The notes: generated by a model not told the origin, from the letters alone. A stretch of 64,000 nucleotides of DNA from Pseudomonas sp. GGS8 (GCF_024168645.1 NZ_JALJWF010000001.1:372001-436000); one strand, 5' to 3'; shown: positions 29,148 through 40,531, counted from the first letter of the stretch. Numbers and translations: made by a program.

Positions 29148-29999
29148 TTACATGCGCTGCAAGTCGCGTTGCGCCAACTGAGCAGCGGAAGTGCCCGGAT
29201 ATTGGGACACGACCTGTTGCAGAATGCCTTTGACTCGGTCGGTATGACCGAGGCGGCGCTCTACATCAGCGAGCTTGTACAGCGAATCAGGCACCTTGGG
29301 GTGCTTGGGGTACAACTGCGAAACCTTGGCGAAGGCCTGACCTGCACCTTGCAGATCGCCTTTGGCCAGGTTCACTTCACCCAACCAGTACTGGGCGTTG
29401 CCCGCGTATTGGCTGTTCGGGTATTTGCGCAGGAATGCGGCGAAAGCCTGGCTGGCCTTGTCGAAATCCTTGGCTTTGATCAGGTCGAAGGCTGCATCGT
29501 AATACAGTTTTTCCTTCGCCGGATCAGCCGGTTCGCCACCCGCGGCAGGCGCTTGTGTGGAAGTGGCAGCGGCGGCCGCTCCCGCACCTGCGCCGGCTGC
29601 TGCACCGGGGGCATTCACATTGCCACCGGCGGAAGAATTATCAGGAGTCGCGGCTGGTGCAACGCCGGTTCCTATGCGCCGATCAAGATCCTGATATCGC
29701 TCCAGGTTCTCTTGCTTCATGCGCGCTACATCATTTTGCAGAACTTCGATCACACCTTGTTGGCGTGAGATCTGCTCCTGCATGGATTGCAGTTGGTTGA
29801 ACAGCTCGCCCTGTGCCGAGACAGGGGCCGAAACCCCTCCCCCGGCATAGGCGCCGTTCGTACCGTAACCCGCAGGCGGATAACTGCTCCCGCTATTGTT
29901 ATAGCCGGAGTTGTCCTCGACCACAGGAACCGCAGCCCACACCGCAAGCGGTGCGAGGCTGAGAGCCAAAACAGTTACAGCACGACGGCACGTTCGCAT
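29148..29999 (-). CDS. cpoB: Cell division coordinator CpoB (Tol-Pal system YbgF)
   Basis: Periplasmic, 283 residues. Sec signal peptide (residues 1-22, ending AVWA), coiled coil around 65-105 (QLQSMQEQISRQQGVIEVLQ), an Ala/Gly/Pro-rich linker at 115-150, then three TPR repeats to the end (YDAAFDLIKAKDFDKASQAF and relatives). It links outer-membrane constriction with peptidoglycan synthesis at division. It follows oprL by six bases and ends at a strong terminator. Confidence 0.95.
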   Translation of the reverse strand: MRTCRRAVTVLALSLAPLAVWAAVPVVEDNSGYNNSGSSYPPAGYGTNGAYAGGGVSAPVSAQGELFNQLQSMQEQISRQQGVIEVLQNDVARMKQENLERYQDLDRRIGTGVAPAATPDNSSAGGNVNAPGAAAGAGAGAAAAATSTQAPAAGGEPADPAKEKLYYDAAFDLIKAKDFDKASQAFAAFLRKYPNSQYAGNAQYWLGEVNLAKGDLQGAGQAFAKVSQLYPKHPKVPDSLYKLADVERRLGHTDRVKGILQQVVSQYPGTSAAQLAQRDLQRM

Positions 30000-30005
30000 G
30001 ACGAA

Positions 30006-30503
30006 TTACTTACGCAGTTCGACGCGACGGTTTTGAGCCCAGGACTGCTCGTCGTTGCCGGTAGCAACTGGACGCTCTTCGCCGTAGGAAACCAGTTCCA
30101 GCTGAGCTGGGGAAACACCTTGCAGTACCAGGTAGCGCTGAACGGCTTTCGCACGACGCTCGCCCAGTGCCATGTTGTACTCACGAGTACCACGTTCGTC
30201 GGTGTTGCCTTCCAGAACAACGCGAGCGCCGTTTGCTTTCAGGTCTTTGGCGTGAACGTCCAGAGCGCGCATGGCTTCTGGCTTCAGGTCCGAGCTGTCG
30301 TATTCGAAGTAGAAGGTGGTGATTGCGCGCAGAGCAGCTTCTTCGCTCAGGGAGCCGTCAACTGCACCAGTGTTAGCGCCGTAACCAGCGTTTGGATCTA
30401 CAGCGCCTTCACCGGCGTTGTCGCCGCCTTTGGACGAGCAACCTACAGCTACAGCCATGGCCAGAGCCAGCGCAGCAAATTTACCAAACTTCAGCATTTC
30501 CAT
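30006..30503 (-). CDS. oprL: Peptidoglycan-associated lipoprotein
   Basis: Outer-membrane lipoprotein of the Tol-Pal complex; 165 residues. Lipobox AVGC with acylated Cys22 followed by Ser, which favours outer-membrane sorting. The OmpA-like peptidoglycan-binding domain covers about 55-165, with [22 protein letters not shown] Gly/Asp-rich linker precedes it. It lies 52 bases after tolB. ATG 30503; a second ATG two codons later is equally placed. Confidence 0.97.
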   Translation of the reverse strand: MEMLKFGKFAALALAMAVAVGCSSKGGDNAGEGAVDPNAGYGANTGAVDGSLSEEAALRAITTFYFEYDSSDLKPEAMRALDVHAKDLKANGARVVLEGNTDERGTREYNMALGERRAKAVQRYLVLQGVSPAQLELVSYGEERPVATGNDEQSWAQNRRVELRK

Positions 30504-30555
30504 CGTGAAACTCCTAATGAACCCCAGTGTGTTAAGTAAAACGTATAGCGCCGCG

Positions 30556-31857
30556 TCAGTTCAGGTAAGGGGACCAGGACGGTTCTCTGACTTCGCCTTG
30601 TGCGGTAGGAAGCGGGAGCCTCACGCGTCCATTAATGGACACGAGCATCAAGACTCCCCGGCCCTGCTGGCGGGTGGCGTAGATTACCATGGTGCCGTTG
30701 GGCGCAACAGTAGGAGACTCGTCCAGAGTGCTATCAGTGAGGATCTTTACACTACCGCGCTGCAAATCCTGGGCCGCCACCTTGAAGTTGGTGAAACCGT
30801 CCTGGCGGTGAATCATCACCAGGGTCTTTTCATCGGCCGACAGTTTAGGGTTGGCGTTGTAGTTACCAATGAAGGTCACACGCTCCGCACCACCACCGCC
30901 TGCGCTGGTTTTGTAGATCTGAGGCTTGCCGCCACGGTCGGAGGTGAAGTAGATGGTCGAACCATCCTTACCCCAGAACGGTTCGGTGTTAATGCCAGGA
31001 CCATTGGTGACACGAGTGATCTGACGCGACCCCAGATTCATCACGTAAATGTCCGGGTTACCGTCTTTCGACAACACGAATGCCAGACGATTGCCATCCG
31101 GCGACCAGGCTGGCGCGCCGTTCAGGCCTTCGAAGTTGGTGATCTGCTCACGGCGACCGGTGTCGATGTTCTGCATGAAAATGCGCGGACGCTTCTGCTC
31201 AAACGACACATAGGCAATGCGCTTGCCATCCGGTGCGAAACGCGGCGACAGGATTGGCTCACGCGATTGCAGCAGCGTCACGGCACGGGCACCGTCGTAG
31301 TCCGAACGTTGCAGTGTGTAGCGAGTGTTCTTCTCGGAGAAACGCTCAGCCGTCACGTACAGCAGACGTGTCGAGAACGCACCTTTGATACCGGTGAGTT
31401 TTTCGAACGACTGGTCGGAGATGTAGTGCGCCATGTCGCGCAGCTGATCAACGCCGCCCGACACGCTGCCGGTCAGCACTTGCTGCTCGGTGGCGACGTT
31501 GAACAGTGCGTATTGCACCTGCAGGCGACCGCCCGCCGGAACAATGCTGCCGACCATGACGTACTGGGCGCCCACCGCCTTGAAGTCACGGTAGATGATT
31601 TCGCTGGCCTGGCTTGGCTGGCTGATCATGTTCTGCTTTGGAATCGGCGCGTAGTAACCCGAGTTGCGCAGGTCGTTACCGATAATCTCAGCCATGTCGT
31701 CCGGCAGCACGCTACCGCCCTGGAAGCCGAAAGGCACAACGGCAATTGGAGTTGCCTGGGAGCTGCCACTGCTGACCAGGATATTTTTTTCATCTGCCGT
31801 GGCCAGTCCTGCAAAGCAGAACATGACTACAAGCAGTCCTCGAAGAAGGTTTCTCAC
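30556..31857 (-). CDS. tolB: Tol-Pal translocation protein TolB
   Basis: Periplasmic beta-propeller that contacts Pal and TolA. 433 residues; signal peptide ends AGLATA; N-terminal alpha/beta domain to about residue 165, then repeated blades with the (S/A)PxFxPDGxRIAYVS pattern ([42 protein letters not shown]). The start is GTG 31857, overlapping the tolA stop as GTGA. Intact. Confidence 0.96.
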   Translation of the reverse strand: MRNLLRGLLVVMFCFAGLATADEKNILVSSGSSQATPIAVVPFGFQGGSVLPDDMAEIIGNDLRNSGYYAPIPKQNMISQPSQASEIIYRDFKAVGAQYVMVGSIVPAGGRLQVQYALFNVATEQQVLTGSVSGGVDQLRDMAHYISDQSFEKLTGIKGAFSTRLLYVTAERFSEKNTRYTLQRSDYDGARAVTLLQSREPILSPRFAPDGKRIAYVSFEQKRPRIFMQNIDTGRREQITNFEGLNGAPAWSPDGNRLAFVLSKDGNPDIYVMNLGSRQITRVTNGPGINTEPFWGKDGSTIYFTSDRGGKPQIYKTSAGGGGAERVTFIGNYNANPKLSADEKTLVMIHRQDGFTNFKVAAQDLQRGSVKILTDSTLDESPTVAPNGTMVIYATRQQGRGVLMLVSINGRVRLPLPTAQGEVREPSWSPYLN

Positions 31858-32933
31858 AAGGCTAGATCCTCAGGTGTGAATGTCATCTTGAATGAACGAT
31901 AGGGTGCGAAATCAGCTGGCTTCAAACCCTGCATTTCGGTCAATCGACCAATATTTTTTACAGCCGCGACTGCAGAACTGTCGAACGGCGCGTCACCGCT
32001 GGAATGAGCAACCGAAACACCGGAGATCGTTCCGTCAGGGAGCATGTTGATTTGCAGAATCACCTTCATGCCCTTGCGGGCCGACGGTGGCTGCGCCCAA
32101 CCTTCAGATGCTCGCGAACGAATCAGATCATCAAAGTTGCCCGCAGTTTCATCGCCCTGCTCATCCGCCAAAGCCTGCTGACGCTCGGTCTTATCGGACA
32201 GCAAGTCAGCCAGAGCCTGAGCCTTCTTGTCCTCTACCGATTTACGAGCCGCATCCTGCGCTTTTTTCTTCGCGGCATCGGCAGTCGCTTTCTTCTTCGC
32301 GTCTTCGGCGATTTTCTTCTTCGCCTCTTCCGCTTCAGCTTTCTTCTTGGCGTCTTCCGCGGCTTTCTTCTTCGCGTCCTCGACGATCTTTTTCTTCGCT
32401 TCTTCAGCGGCCGCTTTCTTGGCCTCTTCTTCAGCAGCTTTTTTGGCTTCTTCTTCGGCTTTCTTCTTGGCTATATCAGCCAATTGTTTCTCTTCGGCCT
32501 TTTTGGCTTCGGCGGTCTTCTTCGCTTCGTCGGCTTTCTTGGCTTCATCAGCCTTTTTAGCCTCCTCCGCTTTCTTCGACTCGTCAGCCTTCTTGGCTTC
32601 CTCGGCCTTTTGAGCCGCTTCTTCTTTCTTTTGTTCCGCAGCCTTCACCGCTTCCTGCTCGACCTTCTTCTGTTCCATCTGCTCGACTTCGGTCTGACGC
32701 GCAGCAGATTTCTGCGCCTCACCCGCGATCTTCTGATTGGTCTGGGTGGTCGCCCGACTTTTCGATTTCAGCTGGTACAGGGTTGCCTGGACAATCGGCT
32801 TGGCCGGCGGCAGCTCCGGTGTGAAGGCGAAACTGACAAACAGCATGCCGAACACCAGCACGTGCAAGACAATCGCCCAGACACTAGGCCAGAAGTAGCT
32901 TTCCGAGGCGGACGGCTCTCGCAGTTGCTGCAT
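31854..32933 (-). CDS. tolA: Cell envelope protein TolA
   Basis: Inner-membrane anchored, energised by TolQR. 359 residues: one membrane helix (about 15-38), a long charged helix of Lys/Ala/Glu repeats (about 60-235; units such as [14 protein letters not shown]), and a TonB-like C-terminal domain ([24 protein letters not shown]) that binds TolB. The repeat region is low-complexity and prone to length change. Its ATG shares one base with the tolR stop (TGATG). Confidence 0.95.
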   Translation of the reverse strand: MQQLREPSASESYFWPSVWAIVLHVLVFGMLFVSFAFTPELPPAKPIVQATLYQLKSKSRATTQTNQKIAGEAQKSAARQTEVEQMEQKKVEQEAVKAAEQKKEEAAQKAEEAKKADESKKAEEAKKADEAKKADEAKKTAEAKKAEEKQLADIAKKKAEEEAKKAAEEEAKKAAAEEAKKKIVEDAKKKAAEDAKKKAEAEEAKKKIAEDAKKKATADAAKKKAQDAARKSVEDKKAQALADLLSDKTERQQALADEQGDETAGNFDDLIRSRASEGWAQPPSARKGMKVILQINMLPDGTISGVSVAHSSGDAPFDSSAVAAVKNIGRLTEMQGLKPADFAPYRSFKMTFTPEDLAL

Positions 32934-33394
32934 CAGGGCGCCTCGGTAATCAAGCCAACATTACCGACCCCGGCCTTCTGCAACCCGCCCATGGCACCCA
33001 TGACGGAGCCATAATCGACGGTTTTGTCGCCACGAATGAACACCTGCGTGCGCTTACCGTTACTGTTGCCGGCGTCGATGATCTTTTTCACGGCACTGGT
33101 CATTTGCGGCAAGGTCATGGCCTTGTCCTGCTGCTTATCGGTGTCGACTTCACTGCCAAGGTTCCAGTAGTAGGTCTTGTCAGCCTTGATCGAAATGGTC
33201 AGGACCTGAGTGTTGTTGTCCTGCGGCAAGGCTTCGCTGGAAACCTTGGGCAGATCAACTTTCACGCCCTGATTGAGCATCGGCGCGGTCACCATGAAGA
33301 TGACCAGCAGTACCAGCATCACGTCGATGTAAGGCACCACGTTCATCTCGGCAACCGGCTTGCGCTTTTTGCGAGCTCGAGCGATTAAAGCCAT
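32933..33394 (-). CDS. tolR: Biopolymer transport protein TolR
   Basis: ExbD/TolR family, 153 residues. N-terminal cytoplasmic tail RARKKRKPVAEMNVVPYIDVMLVLLVIF enters a single membrane helix; the Asp in PYIDVML is the proton-path residue. A periplasmic dimer domain follows, with QVFIRGDKTVDYGSVM. It stands between tolQ and tolA, with overlaps or short gaps on both sides. Confidence 0.96.
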   Translation of the reverse strand: MALIARARKKRKPVAEMNVVPYIDVMLVLLVIFMVTAPMLNQGVKVDLPKVSSEALPQDNNTQVLTISIKADKTYYWNLGSEVDTDKQQDKAMTLPQMTSAVKKIIDAGNSNGKRTQVFIRGDKTVDYGSVMGAMGGLQKAGVGNVGLITEAP

Positions 33395-33408
33395 TGGAAA
33401 TTACCTGC

Positions 33409-34104
33409 TTATTCTTCGCTGGTGTGCACTTTGCGGTGCAGGATCGCCTGGAATTCGTCGGCGAAGGTGTAATAGCGGCCCAGCAGGGTTTCGCTGCGAG
33501 CAGCAAAACGGTTGTAGGCGATAACGGCCGGGATAGCGGCAAACAGACCGATCGCGGTAGCAACCAGTGCTTCGGCGATACCTGGAGCCACAGTGGCCAG
33601 GGTCGCTTGCTGGGCGGTCGCCAGACCACGGAAGGAGTTCATGATGCCCCAGACCGTACCGAACAGACCGATATACGGGCTGACGGAGCCGACGGTGGCG
33701 AGGAACGGCAGACTCTGCTCGAGCTTCTCTTCCTCACGGGAGATGGCTACGCGCATGGCACGCGCCACGCCTTCCATGACCGCTTCCGGATCAACGCCCG
33801 ACTGCTGACGCAGACGGGAGAATTCCTTGAAGCCGGCACGGAAAATCTGCTCGACGCCGGAATCCGGATCAGGGTTGCTGCCGGCCTGACGGTAGAGTTT
33901 GGACAGATCGATACCGGACCAGAAGCGCTCTTCAAAGCTCTCCAGGGCACGTCGACCGGCGCGCAGCAAGTTGCTGCGCTGAAAGATCATGATCCACGAG
34001 GTCACCGATGCGGCTACCAGGATCAGCATTACCAGTTGCACCACGACACTGGCATTGCTGACCAGGCTCCACATGGAGGAATGGTCGACGACGTTAGCTT
34101 CCAC
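33409..34104 (-). CDS. tolQ: Tol-Pal motor protein TolQ
   Basis: MotA/TolQ/ExbB proton-channel family, 231 residues with three membrane helices (about 18-40, 135-160, 170-195). The conserved [14 protein letters not shown] and [17 protein letters not shown] helices line the TolR pore. The start is GTG 34104, which overlaps ybgC by 11 bases; ATG at codon 11 is the alternative. Drives outer-membrane constriction with TolR and TolA. Confidence 0.96.
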   Translation of the reverse strand: MEANVVDHSSMWSLVSNASVVVQLVMLILVAASVTSWIMIFQRSNLLRAGRRALESFEERFWSGIDLSKLYRQAGSNPDPDSGVEQIFRAGFKEFSRLRQQSGVDPEAVMEGVARAMRVAISREEEKLEQSLPFLATVGSVSPYIGLFGTVWGIMNSFRGLATAQQATLATVAPGIAEALVATAIGLFAAIPAVIAYNRFAARSETLLGRYYTFADEFQAILHRKVHTSEE

Positions 34105-34561
34105 GCTTTATCTCCTGCTTTGAGTGTGTACCCGCGCCGCTCACGTCGGCAAAGGCCGCACGTAGAGCTTCGGGAATGGCCCGGGGTTTCAAACTGTTAG
34201 TGCGCACACAGGCCACCAGAAACTGCCCTTCGCAGAGCAGCACATTATCCGTAGCCCGCCTGACCTGCTGCTTGAAGCGCAGGCTGGCACGGTTCAATTC
34301 AATTACTTCAGCGCTTACCAGCAGTTCGTCGTCCAGTCGCGCCGGCGCGTGGTAACGCGCTTCGCTGGAATGCACGACGAACAACAGGTCCTCCCCTGCC
34401 AGCGCCGACTGGGCAAAGCCCAGCTCCCGGAGCCGCTCGGTTCGAGCCCGTTCCATAAACTTGAGGTAATTGACGTAATACACGATGCCGCCGGCATCGG
34501 TGTCCTCGTAATAAACGCGACAACGATGTGCGAACGGCTCAAGCCCGTTTTGCGCGCGCAT
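34094..34561 (-). CDS. ybgC: Acyl-CoA thioesterase YbgC
   Basis: Hotdog-fold thioesterase of the 4HBT family, 155 residues. [25 protein letters not shown] carries the catalytic Asp of this subfamily. Encoded first in the tol-pal operon, as in most gammaproteobacteria; it is probably linked to phospholipid metabolism. It overlaps tolQ by 11 bases. Confidence 0.94.
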   Translation of the reverse strand: MRAQNGLEPFAHRCRVYYEDTDAGGIVYYVNYLKFMERARTERLRELGFAQSALAGEDLLFVVHSSEARYHAPARLDDELLVSAEVIELNRASLRFKQQVRRATDNVLLCEGQFLVACVRTNSLKPRAIPEALRAAFADVSGAGTHSKQEIKRGS

Positions 34562-34688
34562 ACTCTAGTGCTTACTCCTCAGGTTGCCAATCCGGCGCGG
34601 CAACTGTTTTTCATTGATTCGCGGCTTTCTGGCGAAAGTACCGTCCTGGGACAGCACAAACCCCGAATAAATCAGCCCGCAAAGGTGA

Positions 34689-35750
34689 TTAATCGTCCAC
34701 GGCATCGAGGAACTCGTCTACCACGGGCATCTCGCCCAATCGTGACGGGATGTTTAAGCCGAAGTGCAAATACGCATGCCGGGTGACCACCCGCCCCCGC
34801 GGTGTGCGCATGATGTAGCCCTGCTGGATCAGGTACGGCTCCAGCACGTCTTCAATGGTGTGGCGCTCTTCACTGATTGCAGCGGCCAGACTGTCCACCC
34901 CCACTGGCCCACCGTCAAATTTCTCGATCATGGTCAACAGCAGGCGTCGGTCCTGATGGTCGAAGCCACGCTCATCGACATCCAGCAGGTTCAAGGCCAG
35001 GTCGGCGATCGGCTTGGTAATATGCCCCTTGGCACGAACCTCGGCGAAATCCCGGACCCGGCGCAGCAAGCGATTGGCGATCCGCGGTGTGCCACGGGCA
35101 CGCCGGGCGATTTCAAAGGCGCCTTCCGGGTCCAGCGGCAAACCGAGAATGTTCGCCGAACGGCTGACAATCGTTGCCAGGTCGGCGGTGCTGTAGAACT
35201 CCAGGCGCTGGACGATCCCGAAACGATCGCGCAACGGGTTGGTCAGCATACCCGCACGGGTCGTTGCACCAACCAGGGTAAACGGTGGCAAATCGAGCTT
35301 GATCGAGCGCGCGGCCGGCCCTTCGCCGATCATGATATCGAGCTGAAAATCTTCCATGGCCGGGTACAGCACTTCTTCGACGATCGGCGACAACCGATGG
35401 ATCTCGTCGATGAACAGCACGTCATGGGGCTCAAGGTTGGTCAGTAATGCAGCCAGATCACCAGGACGCTCGAGGACCGGCCCTGAGGTGCTTTTGATCG
35501 ACACGCCCATTTCCTGGGCAATGATGTTGGCCAGCGTGGTTTTACCCAGCCCCGGCGGGCCGAAAATCAGGGTGTGATCCAGCGATTCATTGCGTCCACG
35601 CGCGGCCTGGATGAACAACTCCATTTGCTCGCGAACGGTTGGCTGGCCAATGTATTCGGCCAGGCTGACAGGACGAATCGCCCGGTCCTGGACTTCCTCG
35701 CGGTCACGGGGGCCACCCGTGGCAGCGATCAGACGATCAGCTTCAATCAC
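34689..35750 (-). CDS. ruvB: Holliday junction helicase RuvB
   Basis: Hexameric branch-migration motor, 353 residues. Walker [10 protein letters not shown] near residue 66, Walker [10 protein letters not shown], sensor [21 protein letters not shown] including the arginine finger, and a winged-helix end ([11 protein letters not shown]). The start is GTG 35750, directly after the ruvA stop. Works with RuvA and RuvC encoded upstream. Confidence 0.97.
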   Translation of the reverse strand: MIEADRLIAATGGPRDREEVQDRAIRPVSLAEYIGQPTVREQMELFIQAARGRNESLDHTLIFGPPGLGKTTLANIIAQEMGVSIKSTSGPVLERPGDLAALLTNLEPHDVLFIDEIHRLSPIVEEVLYPAMEDFQLDIMIGEGPAARSIKLDLPPFTLVGATTRAGMLTNPLRDRFGIVQRLEFYSTADLATIVSRSANILGLPLDPEGAFEIARRARGTPRIANRLLRRVRDFAEVRAKGHITKPIADLALNLLDVDERGFDHQDRRLLLTMIEKFDGGPVGVDSLAAAISEERHTIEDVLEPYLIQQGYIMRTPRGRVVTRHAYLHFGLNIPSRLGEMPVVDEFLDAVDD

Positions 35751-36365
35751 TTAGATCATTCCCTTCAGGGCACGACGAATCATGTCTTCACTGCTCAAAC
35801 CTTTCTCCTTGATCGCGGAAATCGCCTTGCTGGCTTCCTGCGGCTTGTAGCCCAGGGAAATCAGCGCGCTGACCGCGTCATTTTCGGCGGTGGCCACCGG
35901 AGTCGCATCTGGCCCACCCGGCTGGTTTGGCACCAACGCGAACATCGCCGGTACGGTTTCCCAGGCCTTGAAACGATCCTTGAGCTCCACCAGCAAACGT
36001 TCGGCAGTCTTCTTGCCAACGCCCGGCACCTTGGTCAGCGCCGAGGTATCCTGAGACTGCACACAACGGACCAGCTCGTCGACCTCCAGGCTCGACATCA
36101 AGGCCAGCGCCAGTTTCGGCCCTACCCCATTGAGACGGATCAGTTCGCGAAAAAAGTCTCGCTCACGCTTGCCGAAGAAGCCATAGAGTAACTGCGCGTC
36201 TTCGCGTACGACCAAATGGGTGTGCAAGGTCAGCGGTTCACCGACCGACGGCAAGCGATAAAGCGTGGTCATGGGCACTTCCAGCTCATACCCCAGACCG
36301 TTTACATCCAGAATCAGGTGCGGCGGCTGTTTTTCAGCCAAAGTACCGCGCAAGCGTCCAATCAC
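35751..36365 (-). CDS. ruvA: Holliday junction binding protein RuvA
   Basis: Tetrameric junction-binding protein, 204 residues, starting at GTG 36365. OB-fold N terminus ([20 protein letters not shown]), the two helix-hairpin-helix motifs ([16 protein letters not shown] and [16 protein letters not shown]), a Pro/Ala linker, and the C-terminal RuvB-binding domain ([20 protein letters not shown]). Confidence 0.97.
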   Translation of the reverse strand: MIGRLRGTLAEKQPPHLILDVNGLGYELEVPMTTLYRLPSVGEPLTLHTHLVVREDAQLLYGFFGKRERDFFRELIRLNGVGPKLALALMSSLEVDELVRCVQSQDTSALTKVPGVGKKTAERLLVELKDRFKAWETVPAMFALVPNQPGGPDATPVATAENDAVSALISLGYKPQEASKAISAIKEKGLSSEDMIRRALKGMI

Positions 36366-36417
36366 GTTTCAGATCCTTGAGCATTGGCCAGATCAGTGCT
36401 GGCGACTGACAGAACAA

Positions 36418-36450
36418 GGGTTTTGCGCCGACAACACAGGCGCAAAACCC
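36418..36450. other. Strong hairpin between ruvC and ruvA
   Basis: Perfect 12-bp stem GGGTTTTGCGCC / GGCGCAAAACCC with a 9-base loop. On the minus strand only TTGTTCTG follows, so it is a poor terminator; it may attenuate transcription or stabilise RNA between ruvC and ruvAB. Confidence 0.7.
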
Positions 36451-36480
36451 TCATCCCACAAAAAAAGATTGCTGATGCTA

Positions 36481-37005
36481 TCAGAGACGCAGGCGCCCGC
36501 CACGACTGCGTGCCGTGCCCAGGCCATGGGGCAACAGGCTGGATCGGGTGTGAGCGTGGCAAATTGCGATAGCCAGGGCATCCGAGGCATCGATTTGTGG
36601 CTTGCTGATCAGTTTCAGCATGTGCATGACCATCATTTGCACTTGTTCTTTATTTGCCCCGCCTGTACCGGTCACCGCTTGCTTGACTTGGGTTGCGGTG
36701 TACTCGGCGATTTCCAGGCTTTCTTCGGCACCGGCCACGATGGCTGCGCCGCGGGCCTGGCCGAGCTTGAGGGCCGAGTCGGCGTTGCGGGCCATGAAGA
36801 CCTTTTCGATGCCCATGGTCACCGGGCCGTAGGTCTGGATCACCTCGCGCACGCCCCGATAGACGATTTGCAGGCGTTCATGCAGCTCGCCGGAGCCCGT
36901 GCGAATGCAGCCCGACGCCACGTACACGCAGCCTCGCCCGGTATCACGTACCACGCCATAACCGGTGATGCGCGAACCGGGGTCGATTCCAAGAATTAAA
37001 GTCAT
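36481..37005 (-). CDS. ruvC: Holliday junction resolvase RuvC
   Basis: RNase H-fold endonuclease, 174 residues. Catalytic Asp8 in [15 protein letters not shown], Glu in [11 protein letters not shown], and the Asp pair in [15 protein letters not shown] near residue 140. It lies between yebC and ruvAB as in most gammaproteobacteria. Confidence 0.97.
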   Translation of the reverse strand: MTLILGIDPGSRITGYGVVRDTGRGCVYVASGCIRTGSGELHERLQIVYRGVREVIQTYGPVTMGIEKVFMARNADSALKLGQARGAAIVAGAEESLEIAEYTATQVKQAVTGTGGANKEQVQMMVMHMLKLISKPQIDASDALAIAICHAHTRSSLLPHGLGTARSRGGRLRL

Positions 37006-37070
37006 AACGCCTGCGGGTTAGGTAAGAGCACATTATTCAAGCCAGCTCCCACAATGAACTTTAGTCGCCC

Positions 37071-37817
37071 TTAACCGAGCTGCGCGGCCACCGCTTCCGG
37101 GATGTCAGCGTTGGAATAGACGTTCTGCACGTCATCCAGGTCTTCGAGCATGTCGATCAGCTTCAGGACTTTCTCCGCGCCTTCCAGATCCAGTTCGGCA
37201 CTGGTCGTCGGCAACATGACGATTTCCGCATCGCTGCCCTTGAAGCCTGCGGCCTCCAAGGCGTTGCGCACGGAATAGAAGCCGGCGAACGAAGTGAACA
37301 CGTCGATGGAGCCGTCTTCGTTGGTCACCACGTCATCGGCGTCGGCTTCCATGGCCGCTTCCATCAGCGCGTCTTCATCAACCCCTGGCGCGAAGGAAAT
37401 CTGCCCTTTGCGTTCGAACAGATAAGCCACCGAACCATCGGTGCCAAGGTTGCCGCCGCACTTGCTGAACGCGTGGCGAACAGCGGCTGCGGTGCGGTTG
37501 CGATTGTCGGTCATGCATTCGACCATCACCGCCACGCCGCCCGGGCCATAGCCTTCGTAGGTCAGCTCGACCATGTCATCGGTATCGGCAGCGCCGGCGC
37601 CACGGGCCACCGCGCGGTCGATAATGTCACGGCTCATGTTCGCACCGAGCGCTTTATCCAGCGCCAGACGCAGGCGCGGGTTGGAGCCCGGATCAGCGCC
37701 GCCCTGACGGGCAGCGACCGTCAGTTCACGAATCCACTTGGTGAAAATCTTGCCCTTCTTGGCATCCTGACGTTCTTTGCGGTGCTTGATGTTCGCCCAC
37801 TTGGAATGACCCGCCAT
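37071..37817 (-). CDS. yebC: YebC/PmpR-type transcriptional regulator or translation factor
   Basis: 248 residues, starting at [28 protein letters not shown] (ATG 37817), the unmistakable N terminus of the family. Further hallmarks are [23 protein letters not shown] and the C-terminal [11 protein letters not shown]. The P. aeruginosa homologue PmpR represses pqsR; other members ease ribosome stalling on proline stretches. It is located between aspS and ruvC. Confidence 0.95.
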   Translation of the reverse strand: MAGHSKWANIKHRKERQDAKKGKIFTKWIRELTVAARQGGADPGSNPRLRLALDKALGANMSRDIIDRAVARGAGAADTDDMVELTYEGYGPGGVAVMVECMTDNRNRTAAAVRHAFSKCGGNLGTDGSVAYLFERKGQISFAPGVDEDALMEAAMEADADDVVTNEDGSIDVFTSFAGFYSVRNALEAAGFKGSDAEIVMLPTTSAELDLEGAEKVLKLIDMLEDLDDVQNVYSNADIPEAVAAQLG

Positions 37818-37891
37818 AACTCGCTCCGAATTTCTCTTTGAAACATCGCCCGCCACACAGGAGTGTCGGCCAGCAACAAAAAATCTCGACC

Positions 37892-37926
37892 TAAAGAAAA
37901 GGCGCATCCCAAAAGGATGCGCCTTT
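37892..37926 (-). terminator. Terminator after aspS
   Basis: Minus strand stem AAAGGCGCATCC / GGATGCGCCTTT followed by TTTCTTT, located between aspS and yebC. Confidence 0.88.
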
Positions 37927-37936
37927 GCGGTCAGCT

Positions 37937-39712
37937 TTACTCTGCCTTTGGCGCTTCGCGCAGACGAATGTGCAATTCGCGCAACGCCTTGGCATCTACC
38001 ACGCCTGGAGCCTGCGTCATCACGTCCGCAGCACTCTGGGTTTTCGGGAAGGCGATCACTTCACGGATCGACTGGGCGCCGGTCATCAGCATCACCAGAC
38101 GGTCCAGACCGAAGGCCAGACCACCGTGCGGCGGCGCGCCGTATTTCAGGGCGTCGAGCAGGAAGCCGAATTTCTCTTCCTGTTCCGCTTCGTTGATACC
38201 CAGCAGACGGAAGACCGATTGCTGCATTTCCTTGCGGTGGATACGGATCGAACCGCCACCCAGCTCGGTGCCGTTCAGGACCATGTCGTAGGCACGGGAC
38301 AAAGCGCCAGCCGGGTTGGCTTCCAGCTCTTCAGGAGTGCACTTCGGCGCGGTGAACGGGTGGTGCAAGGCGCTGAAGCTGCCGTCGTCGTTCTCTTCGA
38401 ACATCGGGAAGTCAACGACCCACATTGGCGCCCATTTGCAGGTCAGCAGCTCGAGGTCATGGCCCAGCTTGATCCGCAGTGCGCCCAGGGCTTCGCTGAC
38501 GATCTTGGCTTTATCGGCGCCAAAGAACACGATGTCACCATCGACCGCACCCACGCGATCGAGGATCACGTTCAGGTTGGCTTCAGGGATGTTTTTCACG
38601 ATCGGCGACTGCAGACCTTCAACACCGGCAGCACGCTCGTTGACCTTGATGTACGCCAGGCCCTTGGCACCGTAGATGCCGACGAACTTGGTGTAATCGT
38701 CGATCTGTTTGCGCGGCATGCTCGCCCCGCCTGGAACGCGCAAGGCGGCGATGCGGCACTTCGGGTCGTTGGCCGGGCCGCTGAACACCTTGAAATCGAC
38801 TTCCTTGAGCTGATCGGCAACATCCACCAGTTCCAGCGGGTTACGCAGGTCTGGCTTGTCGGAACCGTAGCGACGCATGGCTTCTTCGAAGGTCATGTGC
38901 GGGAATTCGCCGAATTCCAGGCCCAGCACTTCCTTGAACAGGTTGCGGATCATGCCTTCGGTCAGGCCCATGATGTCTTTTTCATCGAGGAAGCTGGTCT
39001 CGATGTCGATCTGGGTGAATTCCGGCTGGCGGTCAGCCCGCAGGTCTTCGTCGCGGAAGCACTTGGCGATCTGGTAGTAACGGTCGAAGCCGGCCACCAT
39101 CAGCAGCTGCTTGAACAGCTGAGGCGATTGCGGCAAGGCGAAGAACGAACCGGCGTGAGTACGGCTCGGCACCAGATAGTCACGCGCGCCTTCCGGAGTC
39201 GCACGGGTCAGGATCGGCGTCTCGACGTCGAGGAAACCGTTCTCGTCCAGATAGCGGCGGATGCTGGTGGTCATGCGCGAACGCAGACGCAGCTTCTCGG
39301 CCATTTCAGGGCGACGCAGATCAAGGAAGCGATAACGCAGGCGGGTTTCTTCGCCAACGTCGGAGAACTCGTTCAGCGGGAACGGCGGGGTTTCCGATTC
39401 GTTCAGCACTTCCAGCTCGTAGCCCAGGACCTCGATCATGCCCGACGCCATGTTGGCGTTGGTTGCACCGGCCGGACGCAGGCGAACCTTGCCGGTGATC
39501 TTCACGACGTACTCGCTGCGCACGCGATCGGCGGCAGCGAAGCTCTCGGCGCGGTCCGGATCGAACACCACCTGGGCCAGACCGTCACGATCACGGATAT
39601 CGAGGAAAATCACCCCGCCATGGTCACGGCGACGGTGAACCCATCCGCAAAGGGTAATTTCCTGGCCTTCCAGGCTTTCGTTCAGTTGGCCGCAATAATG
39701 GCTGCGCATCAT
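37937..39712 (-). CDS. aspS: Aspartyl-tRNA synthetase
   Basis: Class II synthetase, 591 residues. Anticodon-binding OB domain first ([22 protein letters not shown]), then motif 2 ([18 protein letters not shown]), the bacterial GAD insertion, and motif 3 ([12 protein letters not shown]). In Pseudomonas this enzyme is non-discriminating and also charges tRNA-Asn for GatCAB; that is general knowledge, not read from this sequence. Confidence 0.98.
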   Translation of the reverse strand: MMRSHYCGQLNESLEGQEITLCGWVHRRRDHGGVIFLDIRDRDGLAQVVFDPDRAESFAAADRVRSEYVVKITGKVRLRPAGATNANMASGMIEVLGYELEVLNESETPPFPLNEFSDVGEETRLRYRFLDLRRPEMAEKLRLRSRMTTSIRRYLDENGFLDVETPILTRATPEGARDYLVPSRTHAGSFFALPQSPQLFKQLLMVAGFDRYYQIAKCFRDEDLRADRQPEFTQIDIETSFLDEKDIMGLTEGMIRNLFKEVLGLEFGEFPHMTFEEAMRRYGSDKPDLRNPLELVDVADQLKEVDFKVFSGPANDPKCRIAALRVPGGASMPRKQIDDYTKFVGIYGAKGLAYIKVNERAAGVEGLQSPIVKNIPEANLNVILDRVGAVDGDIVFFGADKAKIVSEALGALRIKLGHDLELLTCKWAPMWVVDFPMFEENDDGSFSALHHPFTAPKCTPEELEANPAGALSRAYDMVLNGTELGGGSIRIHRKEMQQSVFRLLGINEAEQEEKFGFLLDALKYGAPPHGGLAFGLDRLVMLMTGAQSIREVIAFPKTQSAADVMTQAPGVVDAKALRELHIRLREAPKAE

Positions 39713-39834
39713 GGTAGTGGTTTCACTTCTCGTAATTCGAAATTCGGGTGGAGGTCTTGCCGCACCACCGCACTTGAATAAGGTGCCAGATGATGCAAGA
39801 GCTCGCGCGTGTCGTTCAACCCGGGCGCTAGACC

Positions 39835-40056
39835 CTAGTCAGCTTTGTCGCCACCGGCCAGATTTTTCTTGGAACCGGTCTTGAAGTCGGTTTCGTACCA
39901 GCCGGTGCCACTGAGGCGGAAACCGGGCATGGACAGCATCTTTTTAAGCTCTGGCGCCTGGCAGGCAGGGCAGTCGACCAGCGGTGCTGCGCTGATCTTT
40001 TGAATGGCTTCCAACTGATGACCACAGGAAGCACATTGGTAATCGTACATTGGCAT
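39835..40056 (-). CDS. FmdB-family zinc-ribbon protein
   Basis: 73 residues ([17 protein letters not shown]). Two Cys pairs, CASC and CPAC, make a zinc ribbon of the CxxC_CxxC_SSSS type; the tail [14 protein letters not shown] is typical. Start set at ATG 40056; the upstream part of the frame lacks a ribosome-binding site. The function of the family in this setting is unknown. It lies 122 bases upstream of aspS on the same strand. Confidence 0.9.
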   Translation of the reverse strand: MPMYDYQCASCGHQLEAIQKISAAPLVDCPACQAPELKKMLSMPGFRLSGTGWYETDFKTGSKKNLAGGDKAD

Positions 40057-40192
40057 GGGGGTTGTCTCGGCGATCAGATTGCTACCGCGTGTGCAGGGCT
40101 TTGCGGCAAAGAGCGGGATTATATCCATTAAATGCGGCCTGTGCAGCCGTAAGACTGCACAGACCGACACTCTACTCATTCAGCTGCTCTCG

Positions 40193-40531
40193 CTAAGCCA
40201 TGACAGGGCAACTGCCCTCCTTCAGGCTGTGCACGACGCAGACAACCCTCACCAGCCCGGTGAAGTTTTTCACCCCGCCATGGCGCAAGTGCACTTCGCG
40301 ATCCACATGGGACAACAGCGCGCTGACCGAGCAGCAATTGACCTTGGCCATGTCGCCCAAAATATCCCAATAGACCTGCTCAAGCCGCAAACAGGTCGCA
40401 AAACCATTCAAGCGCACTGACCGGGATAAGGGCTGGGCCAGCCCCATATCGAATTCGCTGACAAGTGAATCAATACTTACATCCTTGAATGGACCGATCC
40501 TCCCCTCGCTCTGTCTGTCTTCATGAACCAT
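40193..40531 (-). CDS. Ribbon-helix-helix domain protein
   Basis: 112 residues, ATG 40531 with AAAGGAG nine bases upstream. The central part, from SVRLNGFATCLRLEQVYWDIL to the RHGGVKNFTGLVRVVCV stretch, looks like an RHH_4-type domain: a beta strand with FATCLRLE, then two helices (WDILGDMAKVN; SVSALLSHVDREVHL). It may be a small DNA-binding regulator. The target is unknown; no inverted repeat at its own promoter was recognised. Confidence 0.7.
   Translation of the reverse strand: MVHEDRQSEGRIGPFKDVSIDSLVSEFDMGLAQPLSRSVRLNGFATCLRLEQVYWDILGDMAKVNCCSVSALLSHVDREVHLRHGGVKNFTGLVRVVCVVHSLKEGSCPVMA

Noticed and set aside
37036..37051. CAAGCCAGCTCCCACA upstream of ruvC as a REP element
   Set aside because: Only one half-arm without its palindrome or partner; kept as a possible remnant but not listed.
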